64,000 nt of DNA from Paenibacillus radicis (ex Xue et al. 2023). Lineage in GTDB: Bacteria > Bacillota > Bacilli > Paenibacillales > NBRC-103111. A program made the position numbers and the translations under genes. Every line of letters begins with the position of its first letter. Position 1 is the stretch's first letter. A model generated the notes under the pieces. It had not been told where the DNA came from, did no database searches, and saw nothing but the letters and a program-made list of their open reading frames with translations. This document shows, one piece after another, positions 35,306 to 43,670 of this stretch. The stretch covers positions 1 to 64,000 of the forward strand of contig NZ_JANQBD010000007.1 of NCBI RefSeq assembly GCF_024722015.1, given 5' to 3'.

Positions 35306-35422
35306 AATACCAGACTTTATAAGTTTTCAGCGGAGCTGAGCAAGTCTGATATTGCAAGAAAAGCTACAACTTAGACACGAATGTATCTTCCTCGAAAGGG
35401 CTTCGAATAGAAGCTTTTCTTA
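35306..35422 (-). repeat. Structured repeat family 1, copy B
   Basis: The same element as at 597 and 45981, on the minus strand. The conserved 77-base part begins at 35422 with TAAGAAAAGCTT, whose TAA is also the stop codon of the 80-codon gene. The loops are CCT-TTCG-AGG and ACA-TTCG-TGT. The second hairpin pairs AATATCAGACTT with AAGTCTGGTATT around a long interior (to 35306). It lies between that small gene and the aldo/keto reductase gene. Confidence 0.85.
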
Positions 35423-35662
35423 TAGACTGATCGTGACGTCGAGCGGCACAATATTTTGATTAAGTTTTTCTTTGCACCATTTCAATTGAACCTGCATTTT
35501 GCTTTCCGCTTCATCCCCTTTAGGGGTTTCAAAGTCTTCCTTATTGTAAATATAGGCCTCTTGTAAATCGTCAGTGTAAACGACCTTATATACATGCTTT
35601 ACAACAAACTTGAAATCTTTTACATACTTGCCCGTATCAGTGTTCTTAAATGAAATTTTCAT
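35420..35662 (-). CDS. Small conserved-looking protein of unknown function
   Basis: An 80-residue, mostly polar protein that I do not recognise. It starts MKISFKNTDTGKYVKDF, is rich in Lys, Asp and Glu, and has no membrane segment. ATG follows AAGGTGAGACAAGG, a good ribosome binding site. The stop codon TAA is formed by the first bases of the structured repeat copy B, so the original C-terminus may have been changed by insertion (inference). It is downstream of the Crh-like gene, but a terminator stands between them. Confidence 0.6.
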   Translation of the reverse strand: MKISFKNTDTGKYVKDFKFVVKHVYKVVYTDDLQEAYIYNKEDFETPKGDEAESKMQVQLKWCKEKLNQNIVPLDVTISL

Positions 35663-35695
35663 CCTTGTCTCACCTTCCTGATAAGTTTATGGTGC

Positions 35696-35720
35696 AAAAA
35701 AAGCCTGAATGCTCAGGCTT
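35696..35720 (-). terminator. Terminator of the Crh-like gene
   Basis: Arms AAGCCTGA (35701-35708) and TCAGGCTT (35713-35720) with a T-run on the minus strand. It lies 62 bases after the stop codon of the HPr-like gene. Confidence 0.9.
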
Positions 35721-35782
35721 CCGCATGTTTCTTCTAATCGACCCCGATTGAAGTTTATTGTAGTTGATTGATGAACCTTTTT

Positions 35783-36040
35783 CTAAGATTTGTTTTCGAG
35801 CAGGTCGGACATAATGTCAATTGCTTCTTTCTCATCTCTGCCCTTCGTTTGAATAGTGATTTTGGTACCAGAACGCAATGGAATCATCATCATGCCCAGA
35901 ATGCTTTTCACATCCAGTTGCAAGTTGTCATGATCAAACTTAATTTTGATATCCGAGCTGAACCTCGCTGCTTGATGAGCGACCTCCTGCAAGTATTGGG
36001 GCTGCAAGTCATTGCAAATTTGAATCTCATGTACTCTCAT
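35783..36040 (-). CDS. HPr-family protein, Crh-like (no active His)
   Basis: An 85-residue HPr-fold protein. The regulatory site is kept: DVKSILGMM places a serine at residue 46, the position phosphorylated by HPr kinase. The catalytic His15 region GIHARPA is replaced by DLQPQYL, with Gln13 aligned to the active His. This matches Bacillus Crh, which has Gln at that position, works as a CcpA co-regulator and cannot carry PTS phosphate. The arginine after the active site is also lost. ATG follows GGAGG. It probably feeds carbon catabolite repression rather than sugar phosphotransfer (inference). It is transcribed alone. Confidence 0.82.
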   Translation of the reverse strand: MRVHEIQICNDLQPQYLQEVAHQAARFSSDIKIKFDHDNLQLDVKSILGMMMIPLRSGTKITIQTKGRDEKEAIDIMSDLLENKS

Positions 36041-36264
36041 CTGTATGCCTCCGTTCGTAACTTCCTGTTGAATAACTAAACTATTCGCTAGCGCTTATCC
36101 ACATGTTACAACAGATTTCGTCAGATGAGAAGTAGAAGAAACCGCTGCCATTTATTATTATTTTCTTTAAATGAAATTATCCGCTCCACCCCATTCCTCT
36201 GCTCATCGCTGTTTCTCCAGTTCAAGTCAACTCGATAATTCCGATAAGCTGCGTCATACGGCGC

Positions 36265-36345
36265 CAGTACTGCTCCACACGGAAGTGAAGGGCATTGCGG
36301 AAGTAATTGTTCCGTTATCACCTGAAAAGTCCAAAAATCTGAGTG
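36265..36345 (+). repeat. Structured repeat family 2, partial copy 2
   Basis: This stretch matches the first 80 bases of copy 1 (GGAAGTGAAGGGCATTGCGG, then AAGTAATTGTTCCGTTATCA and CCTGAAAAGTCC). It lacks the long main hairpin and everything after it. It looks like a truncated or decayed copy. Confidence 0.75.
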
Positions 36346-36361
36346 AACTTTCTTGTATGTT

Positions 36362-36402
36362 AAAAAAAGATTCCCTGAGCCAACCGGCATCAGAGAATCT
36401 TC
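36362..36402 (-). terminator. Terminator of the 90-codon gene
   Basis: Arms AAGATTCCCTGA (36368-36379) and TCAGAGAATCTT (36391-36402) pair with one mismatch and have a T-run on the minus strand. It lies just after the stop codon at 36413. Confidence 0.85.
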
Positions 36403-36412
36403 GGGGGTTATG

Positions 36413-36685
36413 CTATTCCTGCAGCTTGCTTTTTGCAGCCTCAACCAACAGCTCGTAAATTTCATCATTCTCTTCAAGAAGCTCTTCTACAGCTTCGATC
36501 TCTTCTTCCCCACCGGAGTCTTTCAGGAAATTCAAGCTGTAGCTCCACTCTTTACCTTTCTTTCTGTACAGGGTAATCTCATAAGGCTGTTTATGGTTAT
36601 CTACGCGGAATTCTACTTTACCTACGTAGCCATCTTCCTTGCTGTGCGTCATGCTGGATTCCAAAATGGTAATCAACAAAATCAT
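36413..36685 (-). CDS. Small acidic protein of unknown function
   Basis: A protein of up to 90 residues that I do not recognise. The middle (YVGKVEFRVDNHKQPYEITL) looks like a beta-strand domain, and the C-terminal third is Glu-rich and probably helical (EEEIEAVEELLEENDEIYELL). There is no membrane segment. The start is uncertain: ATG 36685 touches AAGG, TTG at 36679 is better spaced, and the ATG before THSKEDG is also possible. It has its own terminator and stands between the chemoreceptor-like fusion gene and the family 2 remnant. Confidence 0.65.
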   Translation of the reverse strand: MILLITILESSMTHSKEDGYVGKVEFRVDNHKQPYEITLYRKKGKEWSYSLNFLKDSGGEEEIEAVEELLEENDEIYELLVEAAKSKLQE

Positions 36686-36742
36686 CCTTCTTTCATTTAC
36701 TAATCATACAAAACATGCAACTTTTACAAATCATTTTACCTA

Positions 36743-37624
36743 TTAGGCCAAAGAGTTCGCAATGCCTGTTAAGCGCTCAGCTAAACCTGTAACTTTACCT
36801 ACTGAGGCTACCATTTTCTGAGTGGCGTCAGCCTGCTCGTTGCTTTTGCTCGCGCTGTCCTGTGAAGCCGCTGTAACCGCGTCCATCTTGATGCTAATCA
36901 GCTCCGTTAACTCAGCAATTTTCTCAGCATTTTGTTTAGACACCGCAGACAGCTTACGGATTTCTTCTGCGATGATTCCAAAGCCCCTGCCGTGTTCGCC
37001 GCTTCGTGCTGCTTCTATCGCTGCATTCAGGCCTAGAATATGGGTCTGACTCGCTACGTTGCGAATAAATTGTAACATTTCGCTGATGTTTTTGGAAATA
37101 GTCTGTACCTCTTGAATTTGTCCTGCCAAATGCTTCTCATTGGTATCAATTTCTTGAGCTGAAGCCGCAATATGGGTAATGCTTGCTGACAAACCTTGCG
37201 CATTCTCATGCAGCAGCTTCGAGACCTCCTGCAAATCATGTCCAATCCTTTGCGCCAGTTCTCTGTTTAACCCGCGGATTCGCGTCGAGAGCCCCTTCAT
37301 CACCCGCCAGGCCAGCATGCTGTCCTCCTGCATCAGCTTGCGAAAAGAATCTTGTTGGAGCAACACAAGTGTACATGCACGGGAAGCTACAACCGTCCCG
37401 CTCCGGGGCATCTCTTCGAGCAGCGACATCTCGCCAAAGAAATCACCTTTACCCAGCTTCGCAACCGGAATCGTCCTTCCGTCCTGTTCCAAAAAAACAT
37501 CGACTTCCCCGTTAAGTACAACATACATGTCCACACCTGGCTCACCCGAACGAAAAATAACTTCTCCAGGCTGCTTTGTTACTATTTGACCGGCCTCGCT
37601 CAGCAACTGCTCATTGATATCCAT
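36743..37624 (-). CDS. Soluble cNMP-binding/chemoreceptor signalling fusion
   Basis: A 293-residue protein with an N-terminal cyclic-nucleotide-binding domain (about 18-115) fused to a methyl-accepting chemotaxis protein signalling hairpin (about 130-293). The phosphate-binding cassette [16 protein letters not shown] (63-78) keeps Glu65 and Arg74. The hairpin tip [20 protein letters not shown] with [15 protein letters not shown] lies at 187-226. There is no membrane segment, so it is cytosolic. Such a protein could pass a cyclic nucleotide or related signal to CheA/CheW. The hairpin is short and may act apart from the main arrays (inference). It is monocistronic with AGAGGG before ATG. Confidence 0.87.
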   Translation of the reverse strand: MDINEQLLSEAGQIVTKQPGEVIFRSGEPGVDMYVVLNGEVDVFLEQDGRTIPVAKLGKGDFFGEMSLLEEMPRSGTVVASRACTLVLLQQDSFRKLMQEDSMLAWRVMKGLSTRIRGLNRELAQRIGHDLQEVSKLLHENAQGLSASITHIAASAQEIDTNEKHLAGQIQEVQTISKNISEMLQFIRNVASQTHILGLNAAIEAARSGEHGRGFGIIAEEIRKLSAVSKQNAEKIAELTELISIKMDAVTAASQDSASKSNEQADATQKMVASVGKVTGLAERLTGIANSLA

Positions 37625-37743
37625 GTTTTATCCCTCTACGGTTTCATTAGTGTATTCTCTATCACCACTCTACTATAGAAAATTCTATTTATCCGCTCAA
37701 AATCCTTTAGTTAAAATATTAAACTATCAATAAGAAATTAATA

Positions 37744-37778
37744 AACGGTATGCCTATGAATGATCATAGGATACCGTT
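37744..37778 (-). terminator. Probable terminator of the DUF4129 operon
   Basis: Arms AACGGTATGCCTATG (37744-37758) and CATAGGATACCGTT (37765-37778) pair with a one-base bulge. The minus-strand tail is only moderately T-rich; the plus side has five T. Confidence 0.55.
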
Positions 37779-37814
37779 ATCGTTTTTAAGCATCACTTCC
37801 GTGCTTCTTCTGTT

Positions 37815-39134
37815 TTATTGCTTCTTCTCAACTGATTTCTTCAAATCGTTAACTTCCCTATCTTCGGCAGCTTTCCCGCCATAGCGAACTTGTTCATACA
37901 ATGAAATCAATGATTCGGGTGATTGCCCTTTTATAGGATCCCATTTCTGTATGTCCTTCGTATTCTCCAAAGGTGTTTGGTGACGCTTGAGTTGATAGCC
38001 TTCACCAACTGCTTTTAGTATCCAGGCCCGATATAAATACCGAACTTTCTCCTTGTTATCTTTTAATTCCTCCCATTTCTCAAGCGGCTCAGACTTATGC
38101 GGCAGCCAGCCCTTCAACCGAGCAGCCAATTGATCACGAAGCGACTTCCAATCCATTAAGCTTTCGACATCGTCCTCATAACCTCCAGCGCCTTTGTGAG
38201 TTTCCTTTCGCGCCAGTATGCCCATCAGCTTTAAGTACAAGGCTTTCAATAGCCCTGGAAGCTTTCTGACAATCAAATAAAGGATATACAGCAGCAGCAG
38301 AACTAATGCCGTTTCAATCAAAATCATGAATGCCTTCTCCAGCCATAATAGCCAAGGCGCAGCTTGACCACCTTCCCCTAGCCCGCTGAGATTCATTGGA
38401 GGTTGCTCGGCCTTATCGACAGGTGGCGGCTCCGGATTTCGGGCAAGCAGCTCCCGCAGCCATGCTAGCAATAGCTCCTTTAGCCATATAACCGCCTGCT
38501 GCAGCTTACGGAACATTACAACAATAAGAATCAAAGCCATTACGATAAAAATAAGGATACGGTTCTGCCAAACAACGGCAGTCGCAAGCACCGGCTCTTT
38601 ATCCCCGGATAAAGTTTCCTGCTTCATATTCGACTGATTCGTCATAAGCAATGTAATTGCAAGCGATGCGAGCCCTCCCCATAACAACAAGTATGAATAG
38701 GGTTGAAGAATCGGGACATACGACCAAATCAAAGAACATAAAAAGTACACCACCAGAGCAATCCCATAAAAGGTTACTGGAAAAAGCACATACCAGGGTA
38801 CTGTAACGAGCTTTACTCCACGTGCTGCGAGCCATGCAGCAATCGGCAGTCCCAAGTAAAATCCATAAGATGTATCAAAAACCACAAACGATGCCAAGGC
38901 GCCAATAATGCCAATGAATAAAAAGAGCTGGTATCTTTTCCGCAATGACAGCAAGCTTCCACCTGTGTAACCGGCCGCATAGCATAGCGGCAATAAAAGA
39001 AACCACAGCCACATACTGATACCACCTGGCACAATATAGACCGCCATCATAATGAGCAGCGGAAGCCCCATCAGCAGCTCCACGCCACCCTTTATGACAC
39101 ACGAGCCCATACCCTTCCAAAAGGATTGCTTCAT
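37815..39134 (-). CDS. DUF4129-domain membrane protein
   Basis: A 439-residue membrane protein with about five N-terminal helices (to about residue 165), one helix near 190-208, another near 265-290, and a cytosolic C-terminal DUF4129 domain (about 345-420, KVRYLYRAWILKAVGEGYQL and LISLYEQVRYGGK). Its start overlaps the DUF58 stop as ATGA. MoxR-DUF58-DUF4129 clusters are widespread; the ATPase is thought to act as a chaperone for the other parts, but the process served is unknown in this genus. Confidence 0.87.
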   Translation of the reverse strand: MKQSFWKGMGSCVIKGGVELLMGLPLLIMMAVYIVPGGISMWLWFLLLPLCYAAGYTGGSLLSLRKRYQLFLFIGIIGALASFVVFDTSYGFYLGLPIAAWLAARGVKLVTVPWYVLFPVTFYGIALVVYFLCSLIWSYVPILQPYSYLLLWGGLASLAITLLMTNQSNMKQETLSGDKEPVLATAVVWQNRILIFIVMALILIVVMFRKLQQAVIWLKELLLAWLRELLARNPEPPPVDKAEQPPMNLSGLGEGGQAAPWLLWLEKAFMILIETALVLLLLYILYLIVRKLPGLLKALYLKLMGILARKETHKGAGGYEDDVESLMDWKSLRDQLAARLKGWLPHKSEPLEKWEELKDNKEKVRYLYRAWILKAVGEGYQLKRHQTPLENTKDIQKWDPIKGQSPESLISLYEQVRYGGKAAEDREVNDLKKSVEKKQ

Positions 39135-40258
39135 GCTCCAGCACCTGCCTGTTCCACTGAGGCCGAATGATTCTCTTCCTTTTGAAGAAGCACCACTTGA
39201 ATACCATTCCCATTGTACTCAAGCTGTTCAATTGCCGTTTGCATCTTCGCACTCACATAAGCAGAAATAATGACCAGATCCATTCGCGAGGCTCCACGAT
39301 TATGTGCAGCAAATTGTTCCAGCAAATCATCAAAAGGAATGCTGCGGGCTACAACCAGCCTGGCCATAGTTTCCAGAATGAAGGTCATCTGCTCAGGGCC
39401 GCTTCTCGGTTCAATATGAACCGTTTGCTTAGGCATATCGATCAAATAGGCATTCGAACCAAAACCTGCTTCCATTCCTTGCCCAATGGCATATTGGGCG
39501 AATGCGGCAGCATAGGAAACACCTTGCTCGAATAATGCCTCATCGTTCACCTGATTCCACATCTTCTCATGATCTTCCACATTGAGAAGAATCATAAGGC
39601 GATGATCCGCCGTATAATCATGCTGGTGAACCTGCAGCCTGCCGCTTCGTGCCGTCGCCTTCCAGTTGATCCCGTTCAATGGATCACCATAACGGTACTC
39701 CCGGACTCCTGAAATCATGAAAGGATCTTCTACAATCCAACGGCGAACGGTCATATCCCCCTGCCAGCTGTGAGACGGAATCGATATCTGATTAAGCTCC
39801 GCTATCTTCGGATATACCAACAGCTCGACATCCAGCGTTAGCCGCAGCGTATTTCGATACAGCCCCAGCAAATCACCGAATGTTAAAGCTGCTGTATTTA
39901 GTCTATAACAGCCTCTTCTTGTACAAGCAATCCGGTGCTTTCTAGTAATTTGGGTAAATGGCATTAAGCTGAACAGGCTTTTATGGTTTTGAAACATCGC
40001 TCCATCATTGATATCGAGGCCTGTTTGGCTTTGAAACTTAAGGCTTGCATGTATTAAAGATTCAAGTCTAAGCCACGGCACCGGAATGAAGTTGCGATTC
40101 GCAATCCGTTCCACCAGCTCCACTTCCTCGCCTTGATAACATGCCGTTTTGCTAAAATAACGCTTGTAGCTAAGTCCACGCTGGCCAAAATAACGAAACA
40201 GCGCTGCTTGTATGACAATAATGATGAATGCAACAATAAGAAACCAATGGATCGCCAT
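39131..40258 (-). CDS. DUF58 (VWA-like) membrane protein
   Basis: A 375-residue protein with one hydrophobic N-terminal segment (about 5-22) and the DUF58 signature VREYRYGDPLNGINWKATAR near residues 183-202, followed by a von Willebrand A-like region (LMILLNVED). It lies ten bases after the MoxR gene and is translationally coupled to the DUF4129 gene by ATGA. Partner of the MoxR ATPase by gene order, which is very common for this family. Confidence 0.9.
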   Translation of the reverse strand: MAIHWFLIVAFIIIVIQAALFRYFGQRGLSYKRYFSKTACYQGEEVELVERIANRNFIPVPWLRLESLIHASLKFQSQTGLDINDGAMFQNHKSLFSLMPFTQITRKHRIACTRRGCYRLNTAALTFGDLLGLYRNTLRLTLDVELLVYPKIAELNQISIPSHSWQGDMTVRRWIVEDPFMISGVREYRYGDPLNGINWKATARSGRLQVHQHDYTADHRLMILLNVEDHEKMWNQVNDEALFEQGVSYAAAFAQYAIGQGMEAGFGSNAYLIDMPKQTVHIEPRSGPEQMTFILETMARLVVARSIPFDDLLEQFAAHNRGASRMDLVIISAYVSAKMQTAIEQLEYNGNGIQVVLLQKEENHSASVEQAGAGA

Positions 40259-40268
40259 ACGTCACATC

Positions 40269-41234
40269 CTATCTGTAAAGCAGGTTGTCTTCAGCGGGTA
40301 CGGCAACCTCCCGCAGTACCGCGGCAACTACAGCTTCCGCCGCCTCATTGCGGGAACGGTAGGAGCCCTTAACGATAATACGATGGGCCAGCACGGAAGG
40401 AGCCATTGCTTTTACGTCATCAGGAGTTACAAAGTCTCTTCCACGCAGTACAGCGTGCACTTGAGCCGCCTTCAGCAAGGCTTGGCTGCCACGGGGACTG
40501 ACCCCTGTCGCTACATCCGCGTGTGTTCGTGTCTTCTCAACAATAGCGAGCAAATAAGAAAGCAAGTCGTCGCTGACAGCGACCTTAGCATAATGCTGCT
40601 GAGCCGCAGCCACCTCCTCTGCTTCAGCTACACTGGTAATCACATCCAGAGGGTTGTGTTCCTTAAACCTTTTCAAGATATTGATACCTTCTTCGGTGCT
40701 GGGATACCCCATATTCACTTTAAATAAAAACCGATCCAGTTGGGCTTCAGGTAATGGAAATGTGCCTTGATTCTCCACCGGATTCTGCGTTGCAATCACT
40801 ATGAACGGACGATTCAACAGCCGCGTTTCTCCATCAATGCTGACCTGCCTCTCTTCCATACATTCCAGCAGGCTGGACTGCGTCCGCGGAGTTGCCCTGT
40901 TGATTTCATCGGCAAGCAGAAAATTCGTGAACAGCGGCCCCGGCCGGAATTCGAATTCGGACAGCTTCTGATTATAAAAATTAATTCCGCTTAAATCGGA
41001 TGGGAGTAAATCCGGTGTAAACTGTATCCGCTTGAAGCTCCCATTGATTGACTTCGCCATAGCCTTGGCCAGCAAAGTCTTCCCAGTACCTGGTACATCC
41101 TCCAGTAATACGTGTCCGGAAGCAATAATTGCAATTAGCAGCTTATCGATCACATCATCTTTTCCTACTACTACCTGATTGACATTGCTTTTAATCTTCA
41201 TTGCCAGTTCTTTAATTTGCAAGAGCTCCATCAT
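40269..41234 (-). CDS. MoxR-family AAA+ ATPase
   Basis: A 321-residue AAA+ ATPase. Visible are Walker A EDVPGTGKTLLA (about 40-51), Walker B LLADEINRATPRTQSSLLE (about 108-126), sensor 1 IATQNPVENQGTFPLPEAQLDRF and sensor 2 GVSPRGSQALLKAA. MoxR proteins remodel or activate partner proteins with VWA domains. ATG at 41234 and ATG at 41231 follow AGAGGG; the second is spaced better. First gene of a three-gene operon with DUF58 and DUF4129. Confidence 0.93.
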   Translation of the reverse strand: MMELLQIKELAMKIKSNVNQVVVGKDDVIDKLLIAIIASGHVLLEDVPGTGKTLLAKAMAKSINGSFKRIQFTPDLLPSDLSGINFYNQKLSEFEFRPGPLFTNFLLADEINRATPRTQSSLLECMEERQVSIDGETRLLNRPFIVIATQNPVENQGTFPLPEAQLDRFLFKVNMGYPSTEEGINILKRFKEHNPLDVITSVAEAEEVAAAQQHYAKVAVSDDLLSYLLAIVEKTRTHADVATGVSPRGSQALLKAAQVHAVLRGRDFVTPDDVKAMAPSVLAHRIIVKGSYRSRNEAAEAVVAAVLREVAVPAEDNLLYR

Positions 41235-41479
41235 GGTCCCTCTTTCTACCCGATTTACGTGAATGATTGATTATTTAATAAGAACTCATTACCATTTTCA
41301 TACAGTTTTGAAATTTGATCAAATCATTTTTATTGCAATCGTTTTCATTTCACTTTACCACAGCACAAGGTCAAAAAGCTACGCGTACCGCCAACGTTCT
41401 CTTTCCATAAGCGAACATCTGTACTATACTTGAATTTACAATGCTTGCGTCAACCAAATTTATCTTGAGGTGCATACCC

Positions 41480-42559
41480 ATGAATATAATAAAAGTGAAA
41501 GACCGGCAGGAGCTTGATAAGAAAATCCCGTCTATGCCCTGGTATGTGGAAAAATTTATTAATTTCAAGCTGCCGGATCTCTCTCCTTCTTCATTATTGG
41601 AATATGTACGCGATTACGAAATCTTTTTCTCCTGGATGCTTGCCGAAGGCTTGGCAGAAGCGGATTCGATAAGACAAATCCCAATTGAAGCATTAGAGAA
41701 GCTGCACATGGAAAGCGTGGATAATTTCCGGATGTTTCTGATGACGCGGACCGAAAATACAAACAGCCGAACGACGATTTCCCGTAAGCTGTCCTCTCTT
41801 CGCTCCTTGTTTCATTACTTGAGTCAAATAGCGGAGGATGAGCAATTCTACCCCTTATTGAAGAGAAACGTAATGGCTAAGGTACAGATTAAGCGCATGC
41901 ACAAGCCAAAGGATACGGCCGCCAAGCTGGAGGGAAAACTGCTGCAGGAGGAAGAAATTCTCGAATTTCTCGAATATATTCAAACCGGTTACGGACAAGA
42001 GGTTGTCAACAACAAGCAGGCTTTATTTTCCTTTGAAAGAAATAAGGTCAGAGACTGCTGTATCGTAAGTCTTATTCTCAACTCCGGGTTACGCGTGTCG
42101 GAGGTTTTCAATTTGAATGTCGATGACATCGATATGAAAAAGCGGCTGACACATGTGTATCGAAAAGGTAAAAATGACGATTCTTTCAAAACGCCGGTTT
42201 ATTTCCGCCAGGAAGCCATTGAAGCTTTGAAAAAATATATGGAGCTGCGGCAGTCCCAGTATAAAGCTCCTCGTAAGGAAAAAGCCCTCTTCCTCGCCAT
42301 TGCAAACGGCAAAAAAGAGGGAGAACGTATGACCAAGCGAGCCATTCAGGAAATGGTCATCAAGTATGCCAAACGGTTCGGCAAGCCTTACCTTTCCGTT
42401 CACAAGCTGCGCCATTCGTTCGCCACTGACTATTATATGCGTAACGATCTATACAAAACCCAGGAGCAGCTGGGCCATGCTTCACCGGAAACTACACAAA
42501 TCTATGCTCATTTGACAGACAAGACGATGGCAGAAGCTATCGACAACCCTAAGGAATAA
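41480..42559 (+). CDS. xerS: XerS-type tyrosine recombinase
   Basis: A 359-residue tyrosine recombinase close to XerS, the single-protein dimer resolvase of streptococci and relatives. It has an N-terminal SAM-like core-binding domain (about 20-150) and a catalytic domain (about 165-350). Visible catalytic residues are Arg in NSGLRVSEV, Lys in YRKGKNDD, His and Arg in HKLRHSFAT, His in GHASPETT and nucleophile Tyr in QIYAH. The start is set at 41480, behind GAGGTG; 13 earlier codons lack a site. It is a single gene flanked by housekeeping genes, with no integrase target or phage genes near. I did not find a dif-like site in the surrounding spacers. Confidence 0.9.
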   Translation: MNIIKVKDRQELDKKIPSMPWYVEKFINFKLPDLSPSSLLEYVRDYEIFFSWMLAEGLAEADSIRQIPIEALEKLHMESVDNFRMFLMTRTENTNSRTTISRKLSSLRSLFHYLSQIAEDEQFYPLLKRNVMAKVQIKRMHKPKDTAAKLEGKLLQEEEILEFLEYIQTGYGQEVVNNKQALFSFERNKVRDCCIVSLILNSGLRVSEVFNLNVDDIDMKKRLTHVYRKGKNDDSFKTPVYFRQEAIEALKKYMELRQSQYKAPRKEKALFLAIANGKKEGERMTKRAIQEMVIKYAKRFGKPYLSVHKLRHSFATDYYMRNDLYKTQEQLGHASPETTQIYAHLTDKTMAEAIDNPKE

Positions 42560-42577
42560 GTTAACCAACATTTCGGC

Positions 42578-43525
42578 TTATGCGGCTGGAATGTTTTTTG
42601 GCGTGGGCTTGGCTCTTGAGAAACGGCTGTTCGTACCGGCCACTCCAGCAATGATCATTATGGCTCCAATTAGATGATAATATTCCAGACTCTCTTGCAA
42701 AAACAAATACCCGCCTGCAATCGTGATTAATGTCGCGATATGGTTGAACACACTTATTTTGGTAGCTTCAATCTGCAATAAAGCATAATTCGACAGCAAG
42801 GATGAAGCGAGTGATGAGCATATACCCAAGTACAGGATGGATACAACAAATGAAGGGCTTGTAAAAGGCTCAAAGTACAGGTTCAAGGTGCCTGCCGATA
42901 GATGCCGGATAACAGATAAGCTATTAAAGATTACGAAGCCGAAGGCTGTCATCAGATAAGTGATTTCCAGTACATTTCCGAGCTTTGCTTTTTTTCTGGT
43001 CAGCACTGTATATCCGGCTAACGATAGTGATGTTAAAAGCATAAGTATCGTTCCCGGCATATTGGCAGATTCAAACCGGACTCCTTTCATAAGCACCATA
43101 TAAATAACTCCTGCAACGGCGAGCAGAACAAACAGCTTTTGACTGCGGCTCGAGTGCTCCTTAAGAAAGTAAGCGGCTGCTATCATCGTAAAGATGGGTA
43201 CAGTAGCTTGTATGATCCCTGCTTCTGAAGATGAAATATAGAATAAGCCGAACGTTTGAAATGTGAAAAACAACACCGGATATAATAAAGCCAACGGAAG
43301 AATAGGCAATATGGCCTTAGGCTTTATATTTATCCGTACCCACCCCATTAATACCGGAATCGAAGCAGCCGCGAATGAAACAGTGAAACGATGCGCCAGA
43401 ATGTCGATAGGATGAGCAGTAAGCAACGCTAATTTAACAAAAATAAATGAAAAGCCAATGCACAGAGAATATAAACCAGCAGCAAGATACGCGTACTGAG
43501 TTTGCTTATTGTTTTTGAGCTCCAT
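42578..43525 (-). CDS. EamA/DMT-family transporter
   Basis: A 315-residue, ten-helix drug/metabolite transporter with two EamA repeats (about 10-140 and 155-295). ATG 43525 follows GGGGGG; an earlier ATG is less likely. It is divergent from a MocR-type regulator gene. This is a common arrangement in which the PLP-binding regulator controls the exporter, often for amino acids or vitamers. The substrate is not readable. Confidence 0.9.
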   Translation of the reverse strand: MELKNNKQTQYAYLAAGLYSLCIGFSFIFVKLALLTAHPIDILAHRFTVSFAAASIPVLMGWVRINIKPKAILPILPLALLYPVLFFTFQTFGLFYISSSEAGIIQATVPIFTMIAAAYFLKEHSSRSQKLFVLLAVAGVIYMVLMKGVRFESANMPGTILMLLTSLSLAGYTVLTRKKAKLGNVLEITYLMTAFGFVIFNSLSVIRHLSAGTLNLYFEPFTSPSFVVSILYLGICSSLASSLLSNYALLQIEATKISVFNHIATLITIAGGYLFLQESLEYYHLIGAIMIIAGVAGTNSRFSRAKPTPKNIPAA

Positions 43526-43670
43526 CTGTATTCCCCCCCAAACTTTATGCATGCATGCAAAGTTAATAACTAACCGGAAGTTGTATCCTCATAGTAACCC
43601 CCACATCCGTATGATACAATGTTAAAAAAGATGATCTGTACCGGTACAAATAAATGATTGAGGTGAATTC
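43526..43670. promoter_or_regulatory. Divergent control region with palindromes
   Basis: Two perfect palindromes lie between the divergent genes: TGCATGCATGCA (43548-43559), close to the transporter start, and TGTACCGGTACA (43637-43648), just before the MocR gene. Both are candidate binding sites for the MocR-type regulator (inference). Confidence 0.5.

Larger units (their letters stand above)
36041..36412. other. Intergenic region with family 2 remnant
   Basis: No gene is seen. The stretch contains the partial family 2 repeat (about 36265-36345) and the terminator of the 90-codon gene (36362-36402). A long open frame on the minus strand through this region overlaps the repeat and has no codon or start support. 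Confidence 0.6.

Noticed and set aside
36121..36477. 118-codon frame on the minus strand
   Set aside because: It crosses the family 2 repeat and a terminator and overlaps a better-supported gene in another frame.
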